This document shows, one piece after another, positions 23,055-34,100 of a DNA stretch of 64,000 bases. This DNA is from Apiosordaria backusii (lineage: Eukaryota > Ascomycota > Sordariomycetes > Sordariales > Lasiosphaeriaceae). The notes under the pieces are model-generated. The model was not told where the DNA came from and made no database searches. It saw only the letters and a program-made list of their open reading frames with translations. How positions within the stretch are numbered: position 1 is the stretch's first letter; every line of letters begins with the position of its first letter. Both the position numbers and the translations under genes were made by a program. Where the stretch lies: positions 744,001 to 808,000 of the forward strand of contig JAUKTV010000005.1 in NCBI GenBank assembly GCA_030549205.1, read 5' to 3'.

Positions 23055-24353
23055 ATGAACCTCACAATCCCCCGCCTAAACCTCCTCTTCCTCATCGCAT
23101 GGCTCTCCCTCCTCTTCGTCGCCTACCTAAACTCGTACGACGACCCCTCCTCGATCTTCTACTCCGAGTCCCGATCCTACGAGCAGCGCTACTCCAAGAT
23201 CCGCGCCCACGAAGCCGACATCTTTCTGGCGAACCCACCCCCGAAACCACCATTATCCTCCTCCTCTTCCTCCGCTGAAGAAAACAAGTTTCTATGCATC
23301 GGCATACCCAGCATCAACCGCACTACGCAGTCCTTCCTGAAGCACACAATCGGCACTTTGGTCGACATTCTGACACCGGAAGAAAGGGGGAGTATTCACC
23401 TGGTGGTGTTGCTTGCTGACCGCCCGGCGAAGAAACACAGCGCTTGGGGGGAGGAGTGGTTGGAAAAGGTGGTCGATGAGGTGCTGGTGTATGATGATAT
23501 CCCGCCGCCAACGGAAACCGGAAGGGAAAAAGTGTACAAACAGGTTCCGTTTGAGCTCGTGGAGGGCAGAACAAGAGGCGTGACGAGGGTGGAGAACATG
23601 AGACTGGATCACTCGCTGCTTGTGGAGACGTGCATGAGGAATGGGGCCGAGTATTTTGTCTTGGTGGAGGATGATGTCGTTGCGGGGAGGGATTGGATGA
23701 GACAACTAAAAAGGGGGTTGGGGTATGTGGAGGGGGAGAGTAAAAGAAAAGGAGAGGAGTGGTTGTATCTGAGGTTGTTTTACTCGGAGCTGTTGATGGG
23801 GTGGAATAGCGAGGAGTGGGCTACGTACTTGGCTTGGTCGTGTGTGGTGTACGCGGCGGTGTTGGTTGGGTTTTTGGTGGCGAGGGGGAGGAGGTGGTGT
23901 TGTTTTGGGAAGTTGGGGCGGGGGGGAGGGGGTGGGAATGCGCATTTGTATAGGTATGCGACGGCGATGGGGTTTGGGCTTTGGTTGCCGGCGCTGATTG
24001 CGCTGTATTTTTTGAGTGGGAGGGTGTCGACTAGCAGGGTGAACCCTTTCATGTGGACTTCTCACGGGGTGAGGGAGATGATGAATTATGGGTGCTGCGC
24101 GCAGGGGCTGCTGTTCCCCAGGAGGCAGTTGGAGGGGGTGTTCAAGCTGATGAGGTACCCGCCGTATCGGTTTCCGGGGGATATGATACTGGAAGGGTAT
24201 GCGGGGGATCACGGGCTGAAGAAGTGGGCGCTGGATCCGAGTGTGTTTCAGCATGTTGGGTTTACCGAGTCGTCGGCGGGGCCGAGGAGGGCGGAGGTGT
24301 GGAATTTTAGTTTTGAGAGGATGCATCCGAAGGGGTGGTTATGGGGGAGTTAG
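23055..24353 (+). CDS. PGAP4-like GPI-glycan glycosyltransferase
   Basis: This intronless gene encodes 432 residues. An N-terminal membrane anchor (LLFLIAWLSLLFVAYL, about 10-25) precedes a glycosyltransferase fold with a VEDDVV metal-binding motif (EDD at 205-207). Two hydrophobic helices (about 256-276 and 303-321) then interrupt the catalytic domain, followed by a block with YGCCAQGLLFPRRQLE, FPGDMILEGYA and FQHVGFTESS. A glycosyltransferase domain split by a transmembrane hairpin plus an N-terminal anchor is the hallmark of PGAP4/TMEM246, a Golgi enzyme that in mammals adds GalNAc to the GPI core. Fungal homologues exist, but their sugar specificity is inferred. The ATG at 23055 places the anchor correctly. 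GC content rises in the 3' half, where a Gly-rich loop lies between the two helices. Confidence 0.78.
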   Translation: MNLTIPRLNLLFLIAWLSLLFVAYLNSYDDPSSIFYSESRSYEQRYSKIRAHEADIFLANPPPKPPLSSSSSSAEENKFLCIGIPSINRTTQSFLKHTIGTLVDILTPEERGSIHLVVLLADRPAKKHSAWGEEWLEKVVDEVLVYDDIPPPTETGREKVYKQVPFELVEGRTRGVTRVENMRLDHSLLVETCMRNGAEYFVLVEDDVVAGRDWMRQLKRGLGYVEGESKRKGEEWLYLRLFYSELLMGWNSEEWATYLAWSCVVYAAVLVGFLVARGRRWCCFGKLGRGGGGGNAHLYRYATAMGFGLWLPALIALYFLSGRVSTSRVNPFMWTSHGVREMMNYGCCAQGLLFPRRQLEGVFKLMRYPPYRFPGDMILEGYAGDHGLKKWALDPSVFQHVGFTESSAGPRRAEVWNFSFERMHPKGWLWGS

Positions 24354-25046
24354 GTGAGCCTCCATTTCCTCCTGGATGGATCATCTTTTGGATCAGGCGT
24401 AATCTTTGGTGTATTTAGTACGACTTTTATGAGCATTTACAGACATATAATTATATACCTTTGGGTACCATCAAATCACATGTTGAACTCGGGCGATAAC
24501 GACGACGACGACATTGGTGGTAAGCACCGACATGGAATTACGAGACTGGCGTAAATGGCAGGGCAAGGTGGGACAGCACATATATATACCCCAGGTCCGC
24601 TCCATACTTTCAGCGAAGTAGCTAAATTATCTGAAATCAGATGAAAACTCAATGGTCAGCATCTCCGGAGAACCTCCATCAGAACCTCTACTTTAGGTAG
24701 TGGGTTCGAGTCCCTCACAATTCTGTTTTTTTTTTCTTAGATATTTGGTATCGACAGCGACGATGACGATGTGGTTCCCGTTGCTCCCATTACCTACCTC
24801 ACGAGATGCTGGCCGTTGAAGCACCCGACCTGGGAGTTGTGTGTGAGATGTAACTTGACCTGGTGGTTTGTGAGTTCATTTTACTGATGTTATTTTCGAA
24901 CCCCAAGTGCACGACTTCGTCAAATTTACCACCCAAACCACCCACATTTCCGACCTCGAGCACCTGATGAAAAACAAACCAAACTTCTTTTTCCCATCCT
25001 GTTTTCCTTCCCCATAATCCAACTCAAGCTTCATTGTCATTATTCC
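24354..25046. other. convergent intergenic with Pol III-like signals
   Basis: This is the spacer between convergent genes. It contains a B-box with a T-run terminator (see 24636-24735) and no protein gene. Confidence 0.5.
24636..24735 (+). ncRNA. tRNA-related Pol III element (degenerate)
   Basis: GGTTCGAGTCC at 24703-24713 is an exact B-box, inside a T-arm that pairs at four of five positions. Ten T residues (24726-24735) follow as a strong Pol III terminator. AATGGTCAGC at 24650-24660 resembles a D-loop. The upstream acceptor and D-stem do not form properly, so this is at best a tRNA relic or a tRNA-derived element. Confidence 0.35.
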
Positions 25047-25877
25047 TCACATCCCCAGTACCCCCACGAATATCACCACCCCCATCACCACAGCAACCAA
25101 ATCCCCCTTTATCCTTCCACCACCACTGCTACTGCTCCCACCACTAGGCCTCACCCCCCCATCCGCCTCCAGCAAGCCCACCAGCATCTCCGCCCCTTGC
25201 GTGATAGTAACAGGCACAAACCCAAACCTGTCCCCGCTCGTCCAGTTGTAGCTGTACGTCGACCACGTCCCATTCCACTCTTTATCGCCCGTGTACCACG
25301 CATCCCCCACATGCGTCAAGTTGCACGCCGCCTCGGCCGTCCCGTTCAGGGAGCACTTGTTGACGATACTTTGCCCGGAATGCCAGCCCCTCGAGCCGGT
25401 GAACATGAACGTTGCGGGACCCTGGGTGATGGTTGTCGGCTGGCCGGTGCCGTTGCGGTCGTTGAAGTTTGGTCGCCACCAGGGCGGGCGTTCGGTTGGA
25501 TAAGGGGGGGGATGGGAAGAAGTGAGGGTTCGAGCCCAGGGGGGAAGAAGAGGGGGGTTACCACTGCTGCTGCCACTGCTGCCGAACAAGGGGCGTCGGG
25601 GGGAGGAGTGGGTTTTGGTCACGGCGTAGGTGGTTAGGTTTAGCTGGGGGTCTGTGGCGATGACGCGGCCCGAGATGCGGTGGAGGGAGGTGTGGATTGT
25701 GTATGGCAGGGGGAGGTCTTCAAAGGCGCGGTCGTTGAGGTAGAAGAGGGAGACGATTTTGGTTATGGAGGTTATCGGGGCGGTGGTTGTGGTTGTGGTT
25801 GTGGTTGTGGTGTTTTGAGCGGTGGTGGTGAGGGAGAGGAGGGAAAATAATAGGAGAGTGAGTAAGAGAGGGTACAT
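25047..25877 (-). CDS. secreted GPI-type surface protein, unknown function
   Basis: This intronless gene encodes 276 residues. A signal peptide (MYPLLLTLLLFSLLSLTTTA) leads into a run of about ten Thr encoded by a simple ACN repeat. A globular part follows with many N-glycosylation sites (NLT, NGT, NWT), two paired cysteines around NKCSLNGTAEAACNL, and two ITQG motifs. A Gly/Ser linker and a hydrophobic C-terminal tail (GDLVAVVMGVVIFVGVLGM) suggest a GPI anchor signal or a terminal membrane segment. This layout is common among uncharacterised Sordariomycete surface proteins; I cannot name a function. A trinucleotide repeat sits just upstream of the start codon. Confidence 0.75.
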   Translation of the reverse strand: MYPLLLTLLLFSLLSLTTTAQNTTTTTTTTTTAPITSITKIVSLFYLNDRAFEDLPLPYTIHTSLHRISGRVIATDPQLNLTTYAVTKTHSSPRRPLFGSSGSSSGNPPLLPPWARTLTSSHPPPYPTERPPWWRPNFNDRNGTGQPTTITQGPATFMFTGSRGWHSGQSIVNKCSLNGTAEAACNLTHVGDAWYTGDKEWNGTWSTYSYNWTSGDRFGFVPVTITQGAEMLVGLLEADGGVRPSGGSSSSGGGRIKGDLVAVVMGVVIFVGVLGM

Positions 25878-27206
25878 CTTGACGATGGTGATGATGATGA
25901 TGATGATGATGAGTAGATTACCTCAAATGATGATGTTGAACATTGAATGTGACGGTCGTATCTCTCCTGTTGATTTACAAACTGGTGTACAGTATCAGAT
26001 TGAGCAAAAGGGGAAGAAGAACGAACGAAATCCCAAACTTTCACCTTCAGAGATTCCACAAAAGATTGAACGAAAGCCGTTCAAAATGACGCGGCCGTCC
26101 ACGTATATACACCTCGTCCCCTCATCCCGCCCTCGGCAGTCTGCCTCCCTTCCCGTGAGGTGTGTATTCAGACAAGACTTTAGCCGCCACCAGCAATCCA
26201 GGAACTGCGCCCAAAAAGGAATCAAGAATTCTTCTAATTTTTCATGTCCCGGAGGTCCTGCAGCCGTCCCGTTCCCCGCAGTGCATGTTCATGCCGTGGT
26301 GCTGTTTGGATCGGTGGGAATGAGCCATGTTTGCGGTTCAATGCCGAGTAAAGACTGTTGCATTTCCGGGGACTGGGGAGGTTATCCGGCCTTGGTTCCG
26401 GAGATATCTGATGATATCTAAGAATCTCGGGACCGAAATGCGGCTGGATTTGGTGATGGAAAAAAGTCACACCCGACCATCATGTTTTGGTCTAAGCATG
26501 AGCCCTCTTCACCCCAGACCAACCAGCCCACCATATTCGAAAAACTAAAGAGAAATACCCCCTTCCCCGTTTCATTTCATAAGGAAAGAAGAATGACAGA
26601 ACCCGGTCGTGAGTGCAAAGCAAAGCAAAGCCCTATGTCCTACCCCGTAGTTTAATAATATCCTGCCAGCCGCAAGCAGATATCTCGACTTGACACGGGG
26701 AGAACTGATGAGGTAACAAAACAACCCGCCGGTGGGAGTTGTCCTTGCTAATCTCTTGTTTATGTAGGGAACCGGGGCCCCAATGGGGCGCAGTGCCTAC
26801 CCTATGATGATTCTACACTTGGTTGAATCCCTTTTAGACTATATCATGTCGAAAACTGACAGGTTGGAGGAATAGAATATTGGTTTAAACATACTTGAAG
26901 ACTGCTAAACCATAAAACTCTACAATATAATACTACGAAAAGAAACGAGGCGAATAAACAATGTTCATTCCATCTACCTTTCTTGCTGCCTACTCACTTT
27001 TGCAACTAGGTATACTTTCAAGTTCAATTCTTCCCCTTTTCTCATCCCCCTCTCGTCAGAAACCATATAACATATATTCCACAACACCGATCGATTTCAT
27101 ACCCCATAACCATAAGCCAACACCATCCCCCCTATAAAACCATGATCTTCCCCAACCCACAGAAACAACCTCACCCCTGCCCATGCTCACGCTCACCCCC
27201 CATCCC
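25878..27206. other. intergenic
   Basis: This spacer holds the promoter of the minus-strand gene at 25047-25877 and the 3' flank of the zinc-ribbon gene. A GGGGCCCC palindrome lies near 26775. No gene is seen. Confidence 0.5.
25890..25911 (-). repeat. trinucleotide microsatellite (GAT)n in a 5' leader
   Basis: About seven GAT units lie 13 bases upstream of the ATG (25877) of the surface-protein gene and would form part of its mRNA leader as CAT/ATC repeats. Confidence 0.8.
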
Positions 27207-29757
27207 CTAAAACACACCTCTCTGTCCGCTCATCCCACTCATGCCCACCGACCTACTCGACCTAACACTCGACCCATTCCCCCCACCACCAACCCCTCCC
27301 CCTTCCCTCGTCAAATCAGTGCTAATCACCAAGTCATCCTTCCCCCTCAGATGCAACACAATCGTCAGCCCCTGAATCCCCACATCATCATCGTCATCCC
27401 CTTCCACCATCAGCGTCCCGGTCCCTCCTCCTCCTCCTCCTCTCCCACCTCCTCGGTGAGAAGGGCCTCCACCACCAAACCTACTCCCATCAATCGTCGC
27501 TTCGCTCGTTGTCTTGGAAGCCATGTTGACAGAAGACGGCACTTTCCAAAACCCCGAGCCATGAGAATGCTGTTGACCAAAAGCAGGGCCTGACAAAATC
27601 GACTGAGGCTGTGAGGGACCAGCCGTGGGAAGTGACTGCTGCATTGGAGGGAGGGGGTAGCTCCGAGGGGGCTGAGAGGCTTGTTGATTCCCGGGCGGAG
27701 GACGGCCTCCCCGACCCGTAGCTCTCGGCAACACATTGGTGCCAAACCCTCCAGCGCGTGGATCAAAAGAGGTTCTTTGTTGATCAGCAGAAGTATCAGC
27801 AGGTTGCCCAGATCTGATGACAGTAACAGTCGCAGTTGAATCTGAGGTATCCCTTTCCTCTTTCTCCTTGGCCGGCTGATACAGTTGGGGACTGCTTTTG
27901 GTCTTGCTTGAATCCATGGCCTTGTCCACATCTACCCGCCTCAGTCTGCCAGCAATGCTCCCTGGTTGGGCAACCGCAGTGGCAGAGGGGTTCTTCAGCC
28001 AGGCAGGCGGACTGGTGACGCGAACACGAGGGATGGATTTTGGACTGTCGCGACCGCCGCCCTCCATGCCACGATTGTCGGGACCACCGCTGTCAACGTC
28101 AACCTGAAGAACCTGTTGCAGCGTCCCGGATCTATCTCGCTGTGCAAGGACCTTAACACGTCTCAAAACAGGAGGCGTAGATCTCTCTTTCTCTCTCTTT
28201 GCTTGCTGCTTTACGACGTGTGCTCTATCGTTGGACGCCTGGGATGATGGAGAGGGTGTAGTGCGGTCTGGCTCTCGATCCTGACGATGAACGTGAGGGC
28301 TGGCTTTGGCATGCAGAGCGGCCATTCTTTCTTTCTCCCTTTCCTCAGCTGCTGCGACCATACGCAAGTTGGTGCTTGGCCCTCTGGGCGAAGAGGCCGG
28401 AGGGGCTGATGAGCCCCTTGACGAGCTAGCATAACTGTGTGATAGTCTTCCTAAATGAGGCTCCCACTGGCTTTGTCGCGTCCGGGGATGCTCAGCAGCA
28501 TCGGTTGAAGCATCAGGTCCACGACGTTTGCGGTCAACGGCAGTAGTAAGATCATACTTCGGTGGCTTAGAGCCAGGTGGAGTGGGGACGACGTGAATGG
28601 TGGTGCTGCTTACTTGGGGGTCGGAAACCTTTGCTTTGGCGATTTGGTCGGCAATGACGAAAGGATTTGTCTTCTTTTCCTGGGGTTAGCATCAGTATGC
28701 CCAAAGTAGGGAGATGAACATACCACAGGCCGCCTCTTCTCAACAGTGATGATCTCTCCCTTGGGTTTCCTGATAACCTCCACTTGCTTATCTCCCTCCC
28801 CAGCAACTCCCGTGTTTCCCGGCTGCTCCTCATCAGGAGGGGTAGTTGCAACTGGAGAAGGCAGCCCAGTGGCAACAGCCACACTCACCCCTTCGACCTC
28901 ATCTTCCGGTCCTAGTTCATGCTGCTCACCACCAGAAGACCCATTCACGCTCCCCAGCTCCTGCTTATTTTGTTGAGCAGTATCCTTCTTACATCTCCCA
29001 CACAAAGGATGCCCGCAAGAAGGGCAGTAAAGCTGAGGCCTGACTCTGTCTCCGCAAATATGACACACTGTCACTGTCGACTTTCTTGACCTTGTCCTTG
29101 TGTCCTTTGGATCTTGGCCCACTCCGATGTTCTCGATTTCTTGATCCAGATACAAACTGGCAGTGTGACTGTCAGTCTCATCCTCAGATAACTAACCCGA
29201 CGGCCTGGAGATATTGTACTGCTCAAACAGCTCTCTGGCAGCGATCCTCCGTCCGCTTTGAGATGTCCCACCACTGACAAAGCTTGCCAGGGATGGCGCC
29301 GAGATTTCGCGGGATCGTTGCATCTTCTCTTTCTCTTCTGTCACAGTAGTGATAGGTGGCTTTTCTTGATGTTCTTGGTGTTCTTGATGAGAAGTTGAAG
29401 CAGAGTGGATGGTAACGGTGATGGGAATCGTAGAACTGTGAGTGGCGGGCCGAACAAAACAGGTTTCGGAAGCAGCTTTCTGGCCCTAGCCGAACTATGT
29501 CTCACCAAACCAGTCAGTGAAAGGGAAAGCCATGGCATACGAGGGGTACCGAAGAGAAACGGACAAGTTCGCTCTGCCTATCTCTTGTCCTTTGGATACG
29601 GTCCGACTTGGACAGCGCCGGCGGCAAAGGACGAGGGTCAGAGCGCGAGATCCCTCGTTTGAGCAGCAGTTGAGAAATCCGAGTTTTGGTAGTGCCTTCA
29701 GGGACGGCGGGGGACTGCTGCTGCTCCCTCTGTGGGGGGCTTGGCTCTTCGTATTCT
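27207..29757 (-). CDS. zinc-ribbon protein, disordered, unknown function; 5' end unresolved
   Basis: Exons proposed: about 29757-29541, 29485-28724 and 28679-27207, with introns 29486-29540 (55 nt) and 28680-28723 (44 nt, GCTAAC branch). The early part is basic and disordered (TRISQLLLKRGISRS), followed by EEKEKMQRSREISAPS. A compact zinc ribbon/FYVE-like cluster follows (CHICGDRVRPQLYCPSCGHPLCGRC), then several hundred low-complexity residues rich in Arg, Pro, Ser and Gly. A C-terminal segment, GIQGLTIVLHLRGKDDLVISTDL, looks like a conserved short motif. In the second exon an in-frame TAG (29192-29194) interrupts otherwise protein-like sequence. Either it is a nonsense change, or a 63-nt intron (29157-29219, GTACAA donor, GACTGAC branch) removes it. 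The true start codon and any upstream exon could not be fixed. Role unknown. Confidence 0.6.
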
Positions 29758-30288
29758 CTAGCCTGGGACTCGCAGCCGGTGACGACGTTGCAGCCGGCGA
29801 TGGCGTGGGGATCCGGGAAAAGGAAGGGAAATAAAGCATCACAGTATCACCAGCCAGTGATCTAAACAAAGTAAAGCATGTTGGCGTTGGAAATATCAGT
29901 CTTCAAAATGAATAAACGGTAATCAGCTGGTGCCTGGGCTCCGGGAAGAAGAGAAGATGTTGAAGTTTAGGGTATGCGGCAGGATGTTGCGAGAAGGAAT
30001 GCATAGAGCAGCAGGTACTCTTCTTGACTCTGGCAAGCCAAACTATTCCACATGGCACCGTAAGAGCGGGCAAGAGAGACCCAAACGGATGGGCTGACAT
30101 AGCACTACCCTAAACCGCGGATGAGCAATGGCAGTCACGATCAACTCAACACTACCTAAGACATGAATTTGGGTCATCTCGAATCCTGAGACCAAAACAG
30201 TCCGGCTCATGATGCATCTCTTGAACTAGATAGGGAATCTTTTTGATGACGTATACTACAGGGAGGGTTTATTGGTGGGGTTGTACAT

Positions 30289-31114
30289 CTACTTGAGGTG
30301 AGCCTGGAGAGTCTCGAGGACCTAGAACAACAGTTAGCATGCTGTAAACCAACCATCCCAAGGCTGAACCAACCTCGAGCTCAATCTTGGCCTCAGCAAT
30401 CTCCTGCTCGCTGCCGTTGCCGCTGGCGACCTTTTGCGCCTCGGCGATCTGGTTGCGGACAGCCTCGGCGCTGAAGTCCTCGAGGGGGAAACCCTCGACG
30501 GCGTTGATGCTCAGAACGGAGTTGGGCTGAACAACGGCGAAACCACCGGAAACTAAAGCAAATCCTCTCGTGTAAGCTTCCAATATTCTTTCCTTCCTTT
30601 CCGAGCTTTCAAGTCTGAGGTTGGCGGTACGTACGGAAGAACTGCTTGCTGCCGTTCTCCTCAATGACATCGACGAGACCCGGCTTCAGCTGCTCGATCG
30701 AGGGGACGTGGTTGGCGAGGACACCCATCTCACCGGACTCGGCGGGGATGTTGACCTGGACGACATCCTGGGACTTGTAGATGGCCTGTATGCGGCATAA
30801 ACATCAGCGGCCCGTTCGAAAACATGTGATATCCTCCAATCGATCTCCAAGCTCCCATCCATCCTTCCAATCGGCCGGCAAAACATTCGGGTTCGTGCCC
30901 ATCGTCATCGTACCTGGTGGGGAAGCGACAAGCTAAGCTTGATCTGTAGGTTATATGTTAGCCAGTTGTAAAGCGCGCGGCGGCCCCTCCATCTTTTTGA
31001 AGGGAGACATACCTTGTCGCTGACGGCCTCAGCGTAGCCTCTGCGCTGGATGGGGGCGCGGAGAAGGGCCGGGCGAGCCCGGACGGCGGCGCGGGCAATG
31101 CGAAGGGAGTTCAT
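30289..31114 (-). CDS. ATP16: mitochondrial F1F0-ATP synthase subunit delta
   Basis: Five exons are proposed: 31114-31013, 30943-30914, 30785-30635, 30552-30374 and 30321-30289. The introns have 69, 128, 82 and 52 nt. The protein has 164 residues, the usual size. An Arg-rich presequence (MNSLRIARAAVRARPALLRA...RRGYAEA) targets mitochondria. The mature part shows the epsilon/delta fold signature: KLSLSLPHQAIY, IPAESGEMGVLANHVPSIEQLKPG, FFLSGGFAVVQPNS and a helical C-terminus ending LETLQAHLK. The subunit belongs to the central stalk of F1 and links catalysis to rotor movement. A 30-nt second exon (ten codons) is supported by phase on both sides. The start was chosen by the presequence. Confidence 0.95.
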
Positions 31115-34100
31115 GGTGATGGCGGGCGGGCTCAATGGGCAAGTCCTTCTCGATATGTCGTCGGCTCGGCCTCGCCAAATCTCCAGCTTTGCCCAAAATC
31201 CGGCGATTGACTGGATCCAATGGGAGCCGGGATTGTCCGGTTCGGCAGCGCGGAAACGTTTATGCGGGGTTTTCAGAGGAGAGCTCTGCTGAGCTCAGCC
31301 AAGCTCAGCCTAGATCACTTTCATGCATAAATTATGGGTAAATGCATTACATGCTTTAAACGCGGTATAAACCCTGCCAGGCACCTTTCATTCACTTTGA
31401 AGCTTTGCTTGCTCATCGAGGTGCATCTTCACCACTTTCAAGTTTCAAGACCAACGACTTCACTGATAAGTTGAAGTTCCAAAGTCTACACCGCGATGCA
31501 TCACGGAAGCTAGACATTTTTGCCAGTATATCCCTCAGAGCACAACATAAAGCCCCTAAAAAAGACTCCCTCTCGACTTGACGTCCTGCGATTCAGCAGC
31601 ATCCATCCACCATCACAACACCACCTTCACCCGTAACTTATGCCCTGACCTCCCCCTATTTTCAAATCATCCGATGGTTTGATGCAATCCACTTCCAATT
31701 TCCTTGTAAAATCCCTCAAAGCTCCAAAGGTCCGGGTACCTGCGTCTCTGTCCTTTGTCAGGAACCCCGGGAGGCGTATCCATGTTGGCAAAAGTACCCG
31801 ATTTTAAGCGTCTGTTAGGGTTCAAGCTTCCTCCAGAGGTTTGCCGGAAGCCTGCATCATCGTCAAGGAACGGGGGTTTGGACGTAGGGTAAAGCTACAT
31901 GGGTGGGGACGGTTGCATAGGCAGGTGATCCCTTCACTGGTTTTAGGATTTAAGATATGAGTTTATGGGTTGAGGTGAGATAGTTTCATATCCTGATCGA
32001 GAAGCAAGCACATGATGGTAAAATTGGCAAGCGGTCAAGGATTCGGTTCAAAGATGGGATTTCGGGGTTTCCCAGGACTGGAAACTGGGGAATGCCATGT
32101 CGGACCTGATCCTCTGGATGTTGAAAGATGAATGGGGGTACAAGCAAACATGTCAGCTGTTCAACTTTGAAGAAAAGAGCTCGTTGCAGGGACGTCTCAG
32201 AACGGGCCCCTCTTCATGGTCTCGCCTGCCTTCAGGTACTCCCACCCATCCACGGCATTTCATGGCTTTGTGTTTCTTTTCATCCGATGATCTGCGGAAG
32301 AATCCGAGTTTTGCTTGTGTAAGTTACGGAAGTAGGCAAACATTACCTCCCCCAACCCATCAAACCAACCTATCCACGTGGTTTGTCTCCTTTGTCGCAA
32401 GGTTGCAAAAAGAAAGGTGTGGTCTGTCCTTTGTTGTGTGACCAAGGACGGACATCTTTTTGCGGCCCAACTGGGCTGGAACAGTCGAACCGTTTTCTTC
32501 TAGTGAGTTCTCTGCTGCTGTGAGACCAGCAGCCAAAGGCCGGGTGATGAATGGTGAAGTTGAGTCGCATGACTCTCTCTAGTGGTCATTTCCCAGTAAC
32601 CAAGCCTAGCTAACGGATCTAAAACCAACCAAACAATGAAGAAACAAAAGAACTTGTATTGCTAGGTAGAATTTCAAGGCACTCCTGCACCTTTTTTTTC
32701 CCTGCTTTTTGCAAACCTGGAAGCTACTTTCTTTGGTGTTCCAGCTGGCTGCCACATGGGAGACACGGGAGATCAGAACAAGCCAAGCGATGCCGGCCGT
32801 GCGTGGTTCGAGTTTGTTTATACCCTTTCTCGTCGGCCTTTGCCGAGGAAAGAGAACGGTTGTGTTTTGCTACCACGGTATTTGTTGAATACGTCACTTT
32901 ATGGGGTTCTTTTTTGTCCGAAGGGAGCTCCCGTCTCCAAGAGCCGTTTACGATCGTCAGCCAGTATGTGTCGTCGTCGTCTTTCGTTGCTTTTTGGGCG
33001 ATCCCGAAAGAGGGGTCCATCGTTTTGAGGTTAGAACGATGGGCCACACACCTGCAAACAATCACATGGCGACAAGTTACTTGGGCCTTAACAGCCTAGC
33101 GGCACAGGTATCAGGTTTCAAAGAAGAGCGAGACATGTCAGACATCACCACGAGCTGACGTTCCCTCCGGGTTGCCGTTTGTAGTCGTGTCGTCGTCTCA
33201 AAGAAAGATTACCCCACGCTATCTGTTGTTCGTAGCATTGCGGGGTAATTAAGGGTCTGTTCTGTTTATGTTTTAGTTTCATTTGGATCACCCTTCCCTT
33301 CTTCGGCCCGGGGTGAGTTAGTTTGCCTGCCCCGACTGCGAAGCGGCTGGTTGGTGGGGGGATTTGGAGATTGGGTTCCTTTCGCTTCCGGCGCGTGCAA
33401 ATGCAATCAATCTGCCCGCCCGCGCTATCGTGTCGTCGGCGAACTGGAGGCAGTGAGGGTGGGCTCGTTGATCACGGTATCACGTTGGTCCAATCACCTA
33501 ATGGTATTTGGGGGATCTTGGCGGGGTAAGAGGATGGTGCTGTTTGGGCTGCAGATGTTCAGCGTCAACGGCTACCTACCATTCCATTCACGTTCAAGCG
33601 TGTGGGTTAGACAATTACGAATGCTGTCGAATGGTGCTATGAGTCGCATCTGCTTCGTCACGGGTGTGAGACTGAGGGAGCATTCCAGGTTTGCATCGCT
33701 GCTAGTCAGCTTCACTTTGCGATGCCTGAGCAATAAGCAAGCGTGGGCTAGCGAGGGAGCGAGCCAGCGAACTCGGCGCTGGCGAATCCTCCGTTAGAAC
33801 AGAGGCACGCAAAAATAGGACAACAGAGATTGGAGGAAGAAGTCAAGCGAGTGAACCCCCACGACAGTGATAGCCGGCCTCCCACTCTTGGTGTTGCGTC
33901 GTAGGTGGACATCGGGCCATTTCCCCAGACTTGGGCGTCTCATCGTCGCTTTTGACGGATGGATACGCTGTTTACCAACCGTGCCGACGTGGGAGAACAT
34001 GTTCCAATGCCCTCTTGTTCTATCGTGATGAGTATATCTGGAATATCAGTTGATTAGGTTTTTGTGGCGGTTGCATGTCAGGAAATCCGATATCTGACGG

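Noticed and set aside
23706..24326. 206-codon antisense frame rich in Pro, Arg and His
   Set aside because: It is a shadow of the PGAP4-like coding strand.
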